This document shows positions 1 through 9,227 of a stretch of DNA of 64,000 nucleotides, piece by piece. Below the pieces are notes generated by a model. That model saw only the letters and a program-made list of their open reading frames with translations. It was not told the DNA's origin and ran no database searches. How positions within the stretch are numbered: position 1 is the first letter of the stretch; each line of letters begins with the position of its first letter. This stretch comes from Microbulbifer variabilis ATCC 700307 (GTDB lineage: Bacteria; Pseudomonadota; Gammaproteobacteria; Pseudomonadales; Cellvibrionaceae). The stretch lies in the NCBI RefSeq assembly GCF_000380565.1, contig NZ_AQYJ01000024.1, positions 310,001 to 374,000 of the forward strand, in the 5' to 3' direction. The translations under genes and the position numbers were made by a program.

Positions 1-857
1 AGTTCCCGTAAATAGCTGGCTGGAGATTTATCTTTTGGGATAACTTCAGAGGGGTATTGATAGCGGAGTTCACTGAGACAGAAGCTGCACCGCTCTACGA
101 TAGCTATAGTTCTATAGATAGCCTCTTCAGGGTAAAGTCTTTCAATATCTTCAAGACTGCGTAAGTAGCGCTCAGCATTCTGTTGGAGTTGGTATCCGAG
201 TTCATTCAGGGTGCAGTTGTGAAAATTGGCATTGAGTACATCCTGTAAGGGCTTTCTGCTGCGACAGTGCATCAAAATGGCATTGGTGGCGACAAGGGGA
301 ATGTCCTCTTGCTTTGATAGCTGGGCAAGATCCTGTGCCAGTTTATTACTATCTGCATTTAAAAGGTTGCTGTAAGCAATATATAGCCGGCCATCAAAGT
401 GTTGCTTGATAGGCTCGGGTATGCTGACTTTTTCAGGTTCTGGCAACCAGATTGCAATAGTCTCGCTGCAGATTTTAAGTAAGTCTTCCTGAAAAGTTTT
501 ATACTGGCCTTTCTCTGCTCTTAATCGAGAAGTGGAGATAAGTTGGCAGAGTTCACTATAGGCACTTTTGTTTGGGGCAAGTAGAACGGCCTTTCCGCCA
601 TCTTGAAGGCGAAAATAACTTCCACAAATAAGTTTGAAGGTCGTTTCCCGTTTTTTTCTGTCTTTTGAATACTCTTGGGAAAGATTGATGTTTTCAAGTT
701 CCTTATAAGCGCGAACTATACCGGAGAGGGAGCACTCATCGGTTATTGCTAGTGCTGAATAACCTAGATTGTAAGCCTCCTGTATCAATTCCCAGGGATG
801 TGATGCACCCTGCAAAAAAGAAAAGTTACTTTGGCAAAAGAGTTCTGCGTACCTCAT
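1..857 (-). CDS. dnaE2: Error-prone DNA polymerase DnaE2, N-terminal part (runs off the window)
   Basis: About 285 codons of a C-family DNA polymerase, read leftwards from an ATG at 855-857 and cut by the window edge. The N-terminus (MRYAELFCQSNFSFLQGAS) and the ITDECSLSG stretch are typical of the PHP domain of DnaE-type polymerases. Being last of an imuA-imuB-dnaE2 operon identifies it as DnaE2, the catalytic subunit of the SOS mutasome that copies past damaged bases. It starts about 100 bp after imuB, and no promoter of its own is apparent. Transcription presumably comes from the LexA-controlled promoter in front of imuA. The polymerase domain lies outside the window, so catalytic residues cannot be checked. 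Confidence 0.9.
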   Translation of the reverse strand, partial: MRYAELFCQSNFSFLQGASHPWELIQEAYNLGYSALAITDECSLSGIVRAYKELENINLSQEYSKDRKKRETTFKLICGSYFRLQDGGKAVLLAPNKSAYSELCQLISTSRLRAEKGQYKTFQEDLLKICSETIAIWLPEPEKVSIPEPIKQHFDGRLYIAYSNLLNADSNKLAQDLAQLSKQEDIPLVATNAILMHCRSRKPLQDVLNANFHNCTLNELGYQLQQNAERYLRSLEDIERLYPEEAIYRTIAIVERCSFCLSELRYQYPSEVIPKDKSPASYLRE

Positions 858-959
858 GCTGATGCTCTTTGATATTTAAACTTGAAGAATGTTCAGCTTC
901 TTTTTTTAAAAAGGTTAAGTTTCTTTTGTGAAAATTTGTTAGATATGAATTGTCAATAA

Positions 960-2471
960 TTAAGAGAATATGCCATGTAAAAACCACTCTTCAGTTGTCA
1001 GATCCTGGAATATCCAACAAAGACTGCCGTCCTGGTCTTTAGCTATATAGTAGTCTCGTCCATGGCGGCCATGCTGCCACCAGTAGCCATCAATTCGCTC
1101 AGGGCCCTGTAGCAGCTGTAATTCACTATGATGAAATAGTTTTTGATTGCGGCTGAGTAATTTGGTGGGGCGGGGGAGCAACCAGGAGGGGCGCGGTGCT
1201 TTTATTGGTGTCAATTGGTGAGTTTTTTTCTTTGAGCTGGTTTTTATTAGCAAGCTATCGGCGCTCTGCCAGGCCTGCTCGGGAAGGTAGCTCTCTTTCA
1301 GGGCAATACCGGAGATCGCTTGGTGTCCAAGACGGGCTTTGAGTTTGTCCAAAAGTTGAGAGCTGCGCTCGCCTTGGTTGCCTGTATCAAACAAGTCCTC
1401 TCCGAACTCTTCTTCCACTAACGGCTGTAGTTGCTTGCTACTCAAGCGCAGTGTTTGTACCGGGCACTCCAGGGATACTCTTTCAAACTGCAGCTTGGTA
1501 AGCGCTATTAAGCGCTGTGGGTCTAGCAGTGGGTGTGAGACTTCCACGATGAGTTCCTTGTTTTTTCCCTGCCCATAATCCAGCTGCCAGTGTAATTGCT
1601 GGGTATAAAGCTGGCGGCGTTGTAGTTGCTGGCATAGCTCTCTAATCAGGCGGCCGGCGGGGAAGAGCAACTGTTCACTGTTATCCAGTGGATCGGGAAA
1701 AAATAATTCGCTATCGAACCGGGCGGGAGGGTTAAAGTTGGGTACGGGGTCCTGACGGCTACCATTTAAACGTGCCAAATAATCTACAAAAGGACGACCA
1801 AAACGGGAGCCCACTTCGGATAGGGGAATGGCAAGCAATTGGCTTACTCGCTTAATACCACAGGCATATAGTTTGGTAATGGTTTTATTGTCGCAGTCGA
1901 GTAGCTTGCTCGGGGAAAAACTAATCCATTGTTTCCACTGTTGTGGGCTGGGGGCTACACGAGTTTCTGCCAGCCACTGGCGATGTTCACTCAGTTGGCT
2001 TAGCATCCGTGCGGCACTGGGGCTGTGTCCGAGTCCCATAACACTGCTAATCCCCATTTGGCCCAGCTCATTCTGTAACTGATCCAGAAAGGCCCTGAGG
2101 CCACCATTCGCTTTCAGGCATCCGCTGAGCTCAAGATTCAAGCAGGCTGGGTCACTGCTTCCGTTTTCTACAGTGTTGGCAGCCTTGGGGGAGACGACTG
2201 GGGTAAAGCTGTAGCCCCACTGGGCCAGCCGTTCGAGTTGCAGTTGCTCTCTCTGTATATCCCGCTCTAACAGTTGAAGGTCTGCGCTCAGTGCGCAGGC
2301 GGTAGCGATACTGAGGCCTGGCTCAATACCGAGATCAGTGGCTGTTTTACTGCACTGAACAACAAGTTGCTTCTCGACCACGGCGAGAATGCCTGGCTGA
2401 GTATCTCGACCCTGGGCGCGGATGAGGGCTTCAAGAGGAAGCTTGGGAAATTGGATGCAAAGCCAAAGCAT
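960..2471 (-). CDS. imuB: ImuB, Y-family-polymerase-like mutasome protein
   Basis: A protein of about 503 residues with a Y-family polymerase-like fold. ImuB proteins lack the catalytic acidic residues and act as a hub linking ImuA, DnaE2 and the beta clamp. Here the N-terminus reads MLWLCIQFPKLPLEAL, with no acidic residue where active Y-family enzymes carry the DxD-type motif, which fits a non-catalytic ImuB. The ATG at 2469-2471 is preferred because family members begin MLW and a GAGG sequence precedes it. An upstream in-frame GTG at 2513 would add 14 residues and overlap imuA. It sits between imuA and dnaE2, the usual order. Confidence 0.9.
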   Translation of the reverse strand: MLWLCIQFPKLPLEALIRAQGRDTQPGILAVVEKQLVVQCSKTATDLGIEPGLSIATACALSADLQLLERDIQREQLQLERLAQWGYSFTPVVSPKAANTVENGSSDPACLNLELSGCLKANGGLRAFLDQLQNELGQMGISSVMGLGHSPSAARMLSQLSEHRQWLAETRVAPSPQQWKQWISFSPSKLLDCDNKTITKLYACGIKRVSQLLAIPLSEVGSRFGRPFVDYLARLNGSRQDPVPNFNPPARFDSELFFPDPLDNSEQLLFPAGRLIRELCQQLQRRQLYTQQLHWQLDYGQGKNKELIVEVSHPLLDPQRLIALTKLQFERVSLECPVQTLRLSSKQLQPLVEEEFGEDLFDTGNQGERSSQLLDKLKARLGHQAISGIALKESYLPEQAWQSADSLLIKTSSKKKTHQLTPIKAPRPSWLLPRPTKLLSRNQKLFHHSELQLLQGPERIDGYWWQHGRHGRDYYIAKDQDGSLCWIFQDLTTEEWFLHGIFS

Positions 2472-2493
2472 GAGCTGGACCTCGGGGCGATGG

Positions 2494-3213
2494 TCAATGT
2501 ATTGGCCTGTCACGACGAATCAAATTGGCGCCTCGGGCCAAGTGCAAAGACTGGCCGCCAGTGCCTCCCCGTTGCTTTAATAAATTCACAGCCAGTTGTT
2601 CCCCATCGCTGCCTAGCTGCAGGCGCAGGCTGGCGGGAGAGGGGTTTTGGGATTCAGATATAGGGCGGAAATGAAAGTGCAGGCACTCCCCATTGCGAGC
2701 TGCAAGTTGCAGACGCCGCAGTTCCTTATCCTCTAAAGTATGATTCCCTTGCCAGCTCAATAAGGCACTACAGCTTCCGGATTGTAGAGATTGCTCCACC
2801 GCCCAGAGGGTATCCTTATGTCCCCGGGGGTGTATAAGCAATAAATTTTCCAGTTGAATGCCACTTTGAACCAGTGCTGGAGCGTAGGGAATAAAAGGCG
2901 GACTGACCAGTATTACCATTTGTCCTGCTTGAGTCAGCTGGGCCAGAGTTGGCAGTAATAAGGTCATTTCGCCAATACCGGTTTGATTGAGCAGAAGTTC
3001 AGTAGTGGCATTGCGAGGCCAACCGTGGCCTCTGAGAACGGCATCCAGGCTTCTGAAACCAGTGGGGATGCCGCTGAGAGGGCGCCGCTGCTCATTGGCT
3101 GCCTGCCAAATATCCGTTCTCGCCAGTATCTGCTCTAGATTTCGGCGCTCAGACTGATGCTTTAACTGCTTGTTTTGAAAGAAGTTTTCTGCGCTATTCA
3201 CGGATTCCGCCAC
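2494..3213 (-). CDS. imuA: ImuA, RecA/SulA-like mutasome protein
   Basis: 239 residues, annotated in relatives as translesion synthesis-associated protein ImuA or SulA/RecA-like. It is needed for SOS mutagenesis together with ImuB and DnaE2. After a charged N-terminal stretch comes a RecA-like core (GIPTGFRSLDAVLRGHGWP, then a degenerate nucleotide-binding region). The start is a GTG at 3211-3213 preceded by AGGAGG about ten bases upstream. The nearby ATG at 3216-3218 is in another frame. First gene of the operon, 41-77 bp downstream of two LexA boxes, so DNA damage should induce it. Confidence 0.85.
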   Translation of the reverse strand: MAESVNSAENFFQNKQLKHQSERRNLEQILARTDIWQAANEQRRPLSGIPTGFRSLDAVLRGHGWPRNATTELLLNQTGIGEMTLLLPTLAQLTQAGQMVILVSPPFIPYAPALVQSGIQLENLLLIHPRGHKDTLWAVEQSLQSGSCSALLSWQGNHTLEDKELRRLQLAARNGECLHFHFRPISESQNPSPASLRLQLGSDGEQLAVNLLKQRGGTGGQSLHLARGANLIRRDRPIH

Positions 3214-3253
3214 TCCATTCAGGCCCTCCTACCGGCCTGAAGCTGGCAAAGAG

Positions 3254-3269
3254 CTGTATGCTTGTACAG
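3254..3269. promoter_or_regulatory. LexA (SOS) box 1
   Basis: CTGTATGCTTGTACAG matches the gammaproteobacterial LexA consensus CTGT-N8-ACAG at all eight fixed bases. It lies 41 bp upstream of the imuA start codon in the divergent imuA/dcd spacer. LexA binding here should repress the imuA-imuB-dnaE2 operon until DNA damage. Confidence 0.9.
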
Positions 3270-3274
3270 TATTA

Positions 3275-3290
3275 CTGTTAATTTATACAG
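3275..3290. promoter_or_regulatory. LexA (SOS) box 2
   Basis: CTGTTAATTTATACAG is a second exact CTGT-N8-ACAG site. It begins 21 bp from box 1, about two helical turns, so two LexA dimers could bind the same face of the DNA. It lies about 120 bp upstream of dcd; whether dcd is also affected cannot be seen. Confidence 0.88.
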
Positions 3291-3408
3291 TAAATGATTA
3301 AGGGCAACAAGAGAGGGAGGGGTTGATCGGCACTTTTTTGCACAGCCTAAACCGGCTATGATTCCGCCTCTTTTGTTGAGTACTGATTATTCTTTTTAGG
3401 GGGACGGA

Positions 3409-3978
3409 GTGAGTATCAAGTCCGATAAGTGGATTCGCCGGATGGCTGAGCAGCACGGCATGATTGAGCCTTTTGAGCCGGGCCAGGTACGTCATGGCAA
3501 TGATGGCGACAGACTCATCTCCTATGGCACTTCTAGTTATGGTTATGATGTGCGTTGTGCCCGTGAATTTAAGATCTTCACCAATGTGCACTCTGCTACC
3601 GTGGATCCCAAGACATTCGATGAGAACAGCTTTGTCGATGTCGAAGGTGAGTACTGTATTATTCCGCCGAATTCCTTTGCCCTGGCACGTACGGTGGAGT
3701 ATTTCCGTATTCCCCGCTCGGTGCTGACTATTTGCTTGGGTAAATCCACTTACGCGCGCTGTGGGATTATCGTCAATGTCACTCCGTTGGAACCCGAGTG
3801 GGAAGGGCACGTGACCCTTGAGTTCTCAAATACTACTAATCTGCCGGCGAAGATCTATGCCAACGAAGGCGTGGCACAGATGCTGTTTTTCGAATCTGAT
3901 GAGGTCTGTGATGTGTCTTATGCAGATCGAGGTGGTAAATACCAGGGGCAGCGTGGTGTAACCCTGCCCCGGACCTGA
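3409..3978 (+). CDS. dcd: dCTP deaminase
   Basis: Deaminates dCTP to dUTP, the first step of the main dTTP route in enterobacteria-like organisms; cytoplasmic homotrimer. 189 residues is the usual length. Family motifs are visible: the N-terminus [19 protein letters not shown], the central YEFGIVPPNSFAL-like segment (here [18 protein letters not shown]), and the active-site region [10 protein letters not shown] followed by PLEPEWEGH. Translation starts at a GTG (3409-3411) with a GGGGGACGGA ribosome-binding region just upstream. It is divergent from imuA and may share its spacer. Confidence 0.95.
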   Translation: MSIKSDKWIRRMAEQHGMIEPFEPGQVRHGNDGDRLISYGTSSYGYDVRCAREFKIFTNVHSATVDPKTFDENSFVDVEGEYCIIPPNSFALARTVEYFRIPRSVLTICLGKSTYARCGIIVNVTPLEPEWEGHVTLEFSNTTNLPAKIYANEGVAQMLFFESDEVCDVSYADRGGKYQGQRGVTLPRT

Positions 3979-4015
3979 TCGCCAAGGGCGATTGAGCTGC
4001 ATAAGCTATCTTTCC

Positions 4016-5224
4016 ATGTCTGAAATATCCAATAGCCAGTTGCCTGAGTGCGTCGATGTATTGATTATCGGTGCCGGGGCAGCGGGATTAATGTGTGCTG
4101 CCACAGCTGGGCAGCGTGGTCGCAGTGTGCTGGTACTGGACCATGCGAATAAGGTCGGTAAAAAAATTCTGATGTCCGGTGGTGGTCGCTGTAATTTCAC
4201 CAATCTCTATACCAGCGCTGAAAATTTTTACAGTCGTAATCCCCACTTTTGTAAATCCGCCTTGGCACGTTATAGCCAGTGGGAATTTATTGCACTGGTT
4301 GAAAAATATGGGATTCCCTATCACGAGAAAACTCTCGGCCAGCTATTCTGCGATAACAAGTCCAAGGATATCGTCGACCTGCTGCTAGCTGAGTGTCGTG
4401 CAGCCAAAGCACAGATTCGCACTCGTTGTTCTGTATCCACGATAAAGGCGCAAGCCGCGGGCTATCAGGTGAAAACCAGTTTGGGCACCGTTACCTGTGA
4501 GTCCTTGGTAGTGGCTACAGGTGGTCTTTCGATTCCCACTATGGGGGCTACAGGGTTTGGCTATGAAATTGCCAGGCAGTTTGGCCTGGACTTGGTTCCC
4601 ACTCGTCCAGCGTTGGTACCTTTTACCCAACACAAACGCCAGCTGGAACGGCAAAGCACTCTGCCGGGTAGTGCTCTTGAAGTCTCTGCCTCCTGTGGCG
4701 AGGGCAGTTTCCTAGAGCAAATGCTATTTACTCACCGGGGGGTGAGCGGCCCAGCAGTTTTACAGGCTTCCAGTCACTGGAGTGAAGGCAAGGAAGTTGT
4801 AATTAATCTTGCCCCTAACCATAGTCTGCCTGACTGGCTACAGCAGCGTCGCCAACAGAATCCGGAAAGCCATTTACATAGCGTATTGGCCGAGATCTGG
4901 AGTAAAAAGCTGGTGCAGTATTTCCTGCAACGAGAAAACCTCTCCAGCCGCCCCTTGAAGCAATTTGGGGACGGTGAACTTCGCGATATGGGTAGCAAGC
5001 TGCAAATCTGGAAGCTGGTACCCGCGGGCACCGAGGGGTATCGCACTGCCGAAGTTACCTTGGGTGGGGTGAATACTGAACAGATTTCTTCGCGCACAAT
5101 GGAATGTAAAACCCAGGCGGGGCTCTTCTTTATTGGGGAAGTGCTTGATGTGACCGGATGGTTGGGAGGTTTTAACTTCCAATGGGCTTGGGCTTCAGGT
5201 CATGCTGCAGGGGAGGTTGTCTAA
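4016..5224 (+). CDS. HI0933/YhiN-family flavoprotein
   Basis: 402-residue FAD-binding protein of the HI0933/YhiN family. The N-terminal dinucleotide-binding motif IIGAGAAGLMCA begins near residue 18. The family signature GGGRCNFTN is present, and GWLGGFNFQWAWASG closes the protein. Family members are annotated as NAD(P)/FAD-dependent or aminoacetone oxidases, but a physiological substrate is not generally established. The ATG at 4016 is preferred over an upstream in-frame TTG at 3992. The gene follows dcd by 37 bp and may be co-transcribed with it. Family assignment is firm; function is not. Confidence 0.85.
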   Translation: MSEISNSQLPECVDVLIIGAGAAGLMCAATAGQRGRSVLVLDHANKVGKKILMSGGGRCNFTNLYTSAENFYSRNPHFCKSALARYSQWEFIALVEKYGIPYHEKTLGQLFCDNKSKDIVDLLLAECRAAKAQIRTRCSVSTIKAQAAGYQVKTSLGTVTCESLVVATGGLSIPTMGATGFGYEIARQFGLDLVPTRPALVPFTQHKRQLERQSTLPGSALEVSASCGEGSFLEQMLFTHRGVSGPAVLQASSHWSEGKEVVINLAPNHSLPDWLQQRRQQNPESHLHSVLAEIWSKKLVQYFLQRENLSSRPLKQFGDGELRDMGSKLQIWKLVPAGTEGYRTAEVTLGGVNTEQISSRTMECKTQAGLFFIGEVLDVTGWLGGFNFQWAWASGHAAGEVV

Positions 5225-5900
5225 TGGCGTCTGGGAACAGTAAAGAGTATACACTCCTAGCACTATAATCTTTGAATAAGTGACTGAAATTATTTAGAGG
5301 CTGTAACCCGCTGGTTTATAAAAGCTTTTATTGAATTGATGCCGCCGTCACCTATTCAAATTTACAAGTCTCTTGAAGCTTGTCAAATAGATTTCAAAGT
5401 ATAGCTTCCACGCCCAATGACGTAGTGGTTCAGCTCTGTGTCCTCTGTGCTTCAACAGTCTCTAGGACCGTGTGACGGCTGTTAAGTGAGCTATATCTAT
5501 CTGACTATGAACTATTTGTGGCAGTTCTCAGGGAAATGAAAACAGCGATCGGCGGAAAGTTTGGAAAAGCCCGACTATCCGATGAACTCACCCGGACGAC
5601 TAAAGGTTCCCAACTCCCTTCCTTTTCAGTGGAAATAAATACTGTCTTTTTTTGTAGGCATCACTGTTACACGCTGTGAAGTTGGTCGATTAAAATTCGG
5701 CATAAGACCAAAATTATTGCCAGGTCAGGCATAAGTTGGCAGCTATTTTTACTTATACGAGCCATTGCACTTCATGAAATTTATTTTTACCAATCACAGT
5801 TTTCTATTATTTTTAAACTCTTATAAGAGATCTCTGCACTAGCCAATTGTCACGGATGGTAAATAAAAGCTCGCCGCTGTTTGGTAAGTGGGGATAAAAA

Positions 5901-5914
5901 TTGATTTTTATCAA
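5901..5914. promoter_or_regulatory. Perfect FNR/Anr box (distal)
   Basis: TTGATTTTTATCAA fits TTGAT-N4-ATCAA exactly. It is 1.34 kb upstream of the first phenazine gene with no gene between. The surrounding 19 bases recur in inverted orientation at 28004-28022, beyond the other end of the cluster. AT-rich DNA makes chance matches somewhat more likely. Confidence 0.6.
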
Positions 5915-7069
5915 TTCATATCTCTGGTTGGTAAAACAATATGCATTGTAATGTTCGATGAATAAATTACCTCAGGAGCGCTTTAAAAGTATTGCTATCG
6001 ATATTTTTTGGTCAAATTAAAAATAAGTGACACCATCGTTTTAAGTAGGTAAAGCTTAAGGCAACCTCTAATGATCTATGAGGGATAAAACTCCAACTAA
6101 AAATTGGCCGCGTGAAAATTTTAGAAATATGATTCCTGTAAGGGCTTTGTAAACTTAAGTTTAATTTTTTGTAAAAAATAACAAGCATTTAATACTTTAA
6201 TGCGATGTTGATTGGTTATACCAAATTTGAAATTTAAAATTATATGAGAAAAAATGTGACATGGTCATCTATTTTGGCCGTGAAAGTTTTATTTTTGCAT
6301 TGGCGGCTTTTATTTTTTTTTCACCTCTGTAATCTCTGTTTTTAAGTTGACTGCTATGTTTGCTTGAAAAAATTCTGAAGTCCAAAGATGTAAAATTGTA
6401 GGTGTAAAGAGTTTCCATCACCTTGCAGATGATCGGTTAATAAATTCAATTAAATAAAGCATGAGTGCCGAGAGTTGAGATTTTAACTGTAGAGGGAATG
6501 CTATATTTGTTGTTCATCTGAGGGTGTTCAGTGAAGGGGATGGCTGAAAGATCAAGACGTTATTTGCCAGGTGGAGGTATTTGCCATGGTGGAATTTGAA
6601 ATTCGCACCAATGTTTCGTTATAAGATTTAATTCTATGAATATCTAGAAAGGTGAAGCAGTTGCTCAAAATGATAACCGTTAAGTGAGTTATGTGTGCCT
6701 GCTTTTTATAGTTAAGGGTGAAATTTCTCCACAGAAAAAAAGTATATGACGGTGTTTTGTAATGAAACTGTATATTTTGAATGATAATTTCATCTGAGTT
6801 AGCTAGAGCATAGTTTCTTTATAAAGTAATAAGGTTATTATCGATTCATTGCAGGATGCTGTGAAATATTAAAGTGTTGCAATTTACCAAGCCTGAGTTG
6901 GTATATAGTAATAATGTCAATATGGCTTTAAGTGTCGGCCATATAAAATTATTTTTATAAAACGGAAGAGTGTAATGCATATTCTTATTGTGAAAACTGA
7001 TAGTTTTCTTATAAAGAAGAACTAGTCGCTTGTCTGTGACTCTCGTGCAGAAAACACTCTAGTTGTGAA

Positions 7070-7083
7070 TTGATTTAAATCAA
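7070..7083. promoter_or_regulatory. Perfect FNR/Anr box upstream of the phenazine cluster
   Basis: TTGATTTAAATCAA is a fully palindromic match to the FNR/Anr consensus TTGAT-N4-ATCAA. It is centred 175 bp upstream of the DAHP synthase start. A weak -10-like TAATTT at 7103-7108 lies about 29 bp from the box centre, near the spacing of a class II FNR-activated promoter (site at -41.5). This suggests oxygen-limited induction of the cluster; the promoter itself is inferred. Confidence 0.7.
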
Positions 7084-7251
7084 GAGTACATTATGTAAGA
7101 TTTAATTTTTTGTACTGACAGGATTCCTTTTTTGTTGATCTGGAATTTTCACTCTGGTAGGGATTCCTTTGTATTTTAAATTTCACATAGTGGTTAAAGG
7201 TATTTAATAGATTGTAAAGTTGGTTTCTATTGTTGAATAAGGATTGTTGAT

Positions 7252-8319
7252 ATGCTCGATGTTCTTGTGCCAAGTCAAACCAATAACCTGAATTTTGTTT
7301 CAGCTAATCGCATCGTAAGCCCGAGAAAACTCTGGTCCGCCTATCCTGTTAGCGTTGATGTGGCTGATTTTATTCAGCGCTCCAGGCAATCAATAACCGA
7401 GATTTTACATGGGAAAGACCCGCGATTTTTAGTAATTGTGGGGCCTTGTTCAATTCATGATATCGATGCCGCCAAGGAATATGCGAGTCGCCTCAAGTCC
7501 CTGAGTGACAATTACAGTGAAAATCTACTAATTGTTATGCGGGTCTATTTTGAAAAACCAAGGACGACAGTTGGCTGGAAAGGATTTATCAATGATCCTA
7601 AGTTAGATAGCTCCTTTGATGTGGAAGCTGGTCTAACCGCCGCCAGAAAACTATTGATCAACCTGGCGGAGCTTGAAATTCCCGTAGCAACGGAAGTATT
7701 GGACCCGGTAACACCTCAGTATCTGGGAGATTTAATAAGCTGGGCGGCCATCGGTGCCAGAACCACTGAGTCACAGACCCATCGTGAAATGGTTAGTGGG
7801 TTATCTATGCCGGTTGGATTTAAGAATAATACCGATGGAAATATTCAGGTAGCCATGAATGCCATGAAGTCTGCGTCTGGAAAACACAGTTTTCTTGGAA
7901 TCGACTCAGATGGAAGAATTTCAGTGATCAACAGCCTGGGAAACCTGAATACTCATATTGTTTTAAGAGGTGGGGAGAATCCCAACTACGAGAAACGAGC
8001 AGTCGAAGAGGTAGCTCGCACTCTATCCGAAGCAAGGCTGCCCAGTAATTTGGTAATTGACTGCAGCCATGCAAATTCCAATTACGATTTCAGGCAGCAG
8101 AGGGTGGTTGTCGATAACCTTATTCAACAACTAAAACACAGTAATAGCTCAATTGTCGGATTAATGTTGGAAAGTAACCTTAATGAAGGTAAGCAAGCCA
8201 TTCATTTACCAAAGGATATAATGAAATACGGTGTTTCAGTCACCGACGGCTGTATTGGTTGGGATGAGACAATAGATATCATTTCCCAGGTTAATGACGT
8301 TTTTATCCAGCGCCAGTAA
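7252..8319 (+). CDS. aroG: Type I (AroF/G/H-like) DAHP synthase, PhzC role
   Basis: Condenses phosphoenolpyruvate with erythrose 4-phosphate to DAHP, the entry to the shikimate pathway, feeding chorismate to PhzE. 355 residues, the length of E. coli AroF/G/H. Visible motifs are VGPCSIHD, MRVYFEKPRTTVGWKG, WAAIGARTTESQ and IDCSHANS, which hold the substrate- and metal-binding residues. Pseudomonas PhzC enzymes are the longer plant-like type II, so this cluster uses a different enzyme for the same job. It is the first gene of the phenazine cluster, has AAGGA before its ATG, and is followed by a 207-bp spacer. Feedback sensitivity cannot be read with confidence. Confidence 0.9.
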   Translation: MLDVLVPSQTNNLNFVSANRIVSPRKLWSAYPVSVDVADFIQRSRQSITEILHGKDPRFLVIVGPCSIHDIDAAKEYASRLKSLSDNYSENLLIVMRVYFEKPRTTVGWKGFINDPKLDSSFDVEAGLTAARKLLINLAELEIPVATEVLDPVTPQYLGDLISWAAIGARTTESQTHREMVSGLSMPVGFKNNTDGNIQVAMNAMKSASGKHSFLGIDSDGRISVINSLGNLNTHIVLRGGENPNYEKRAVEEVARTLSEARLPSNLVIDCSHANSNYDFRQQRVVVDNLIQQLKHSNSSIVGLMLESNLNEGKQAIHLPKDIMKYGVSVTDGCIGWDETIDIISQVNDVFIQRQ

Positions 8320-8526
8320 AAAATATTTCCATTTATCTCAAGTTGAACTCTAGCCGGTATTTGGAGCTAACCTGTTGGGCTGATATCCATTTGGCCTTAA
8401 AGTTTGGATCTTCTATACGAGGTTGGTTCGGTTGAAGTTAAATGAATGCCAGGACAGGAATATTTCGATATAGATTAAATATTCTATTCAAAATATATCG
8501 GGCCAAATAGAATTTAAGGATATTTT

Positions 8527-9201
8527 ATGAGCGAATATGATCATGCTGATTTCAATGGTGTGTATGAAGGCAAATCATTAATCGGGAGTGCAGAAATAAC
8601 GAGCGTTCCCTGGGAAATCGGAGTACCGCAACCCGCGGTTTGCGAAATTCTTGATAGAGCTCATCCCGGTCGCCTGTTGGATATCGGCTGTGGTCTTGGT
8701 CGAAACGCAAAAGCAGCTGCTGATCGAGGTTATCAAGTGATAGCAATAGATACTTCTTCTACAGCGATTGAGAAATGCCGGGAAGTATATCCTGATTCCG
8801 GCATATCGTTTGAGGTACGTGATGCTTGCAATACGGGTTTGCAGTCGGGGTTCAACTTCATTTTGGATTCGGCAGTTTATCATGCGATACCTGCAGATAA
8901 GCGCATCGCCTATTTAGAGGAAATGCGCCGACTGGCCACAAAAGAAACGGTTTTTCATTTGATTACTTTCGCACCCTCGAGACTAGGAATGCCCAAGCCC
9001 CTGGCTAACGAACTATCTGAGATTGCAGCTAGTGTTGAGGCCAGTGGCTGGAGCATAAAGTGTGTGGACAGAGTTGAATACAAAGGGAATGCTGCCGCTA
9101 TTGAAGACTTCCAGAGAAAGAAAGGGTTAAGGATTGAAAAGGATAGTCATGGCAGGACAAGACTACCCGCATGGCATTTAACCCTTCAAGCTTCCGTATA
9201 G
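8527..9201 (+). CDS. SAM-dependent class I methyltransferase (tailoring)
   Basis: 224-residue Rossmann-fold methyltransferase. Motif I (LLDIGCGLGRNA, about residues 55-66) binds S-adenosylmethionine, and the acidic motif II residue sits in VIAIDTSS. The overall pattern resembles TehB/thiopurine methyltransferase-like small-molecule enzymes. The ATG at 8527 follows a TTAAGGA ribosome-binding site. In this cluster the obvious job is O-methylation of a ring hydroxyl, giving the 9-methoxy group of griseoluteic acid. That substrate is inferred from context. The ORF ends 26 bp before the preferred start of the MFS gene. Confidence 0.8.
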   Translation: MSEYDHADFNGVYEGKSLIGSAEITSVPWEIGVPQPAVCEILDRAHPGRLLDIGCGLGRNAKAAADRGYQVIAIDTSSTAIEKCREVYPDSGISFEVRDACNTGLQSGFNFILDSAVYHAIPADKRIAYLEEMRRLATKETVFHLITFAPSRLGMPKPLANELSEIAASVEASGWSIKCVDRVEYKGNAAAIEDFQRKKGLRIEKDSHGRTRLPAWHLTLQASV

Positions 9202-9227
9202 AAATTCACCAACAAGGAAAAAGAAGA

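Larger units (their letters stand above)
5225..7251. other. 2-kb AT-rich intergenic region upstream of the phenazine cluster
   Basis: No convincing gene on either strand; stop codons are dense and the base composition is much more AT-rich than that of the genes to the left. It contains two perfect FNR/Anr boxes (5901-5914 and 7070-7083). No integrase, tRNA, transposase or clear terminator was seen. It is long for a bacterial spacer and could hold the phenazine promoter, a small RNA or decayed coding sequence. Confidence 0.6.

Noticed and set aside
5536-5679. 47-codon reading frame that looks protein-like (MKTAIGGKFGKARLSDEL)
   Set aside because: Poor start context, no recognisable family, and an in-frame stop shortly upstream. 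Could be a decayed fragment but cannot be supported as a gene.
7091-7273. 60-codon minus-strand frame overlapping the phenazine promoter region
   Set aside because: Asparagine- and lysine-rich translation of AT-rich DNA, no homology recognised, and it overlaps the start of the DAHP synthase gene.
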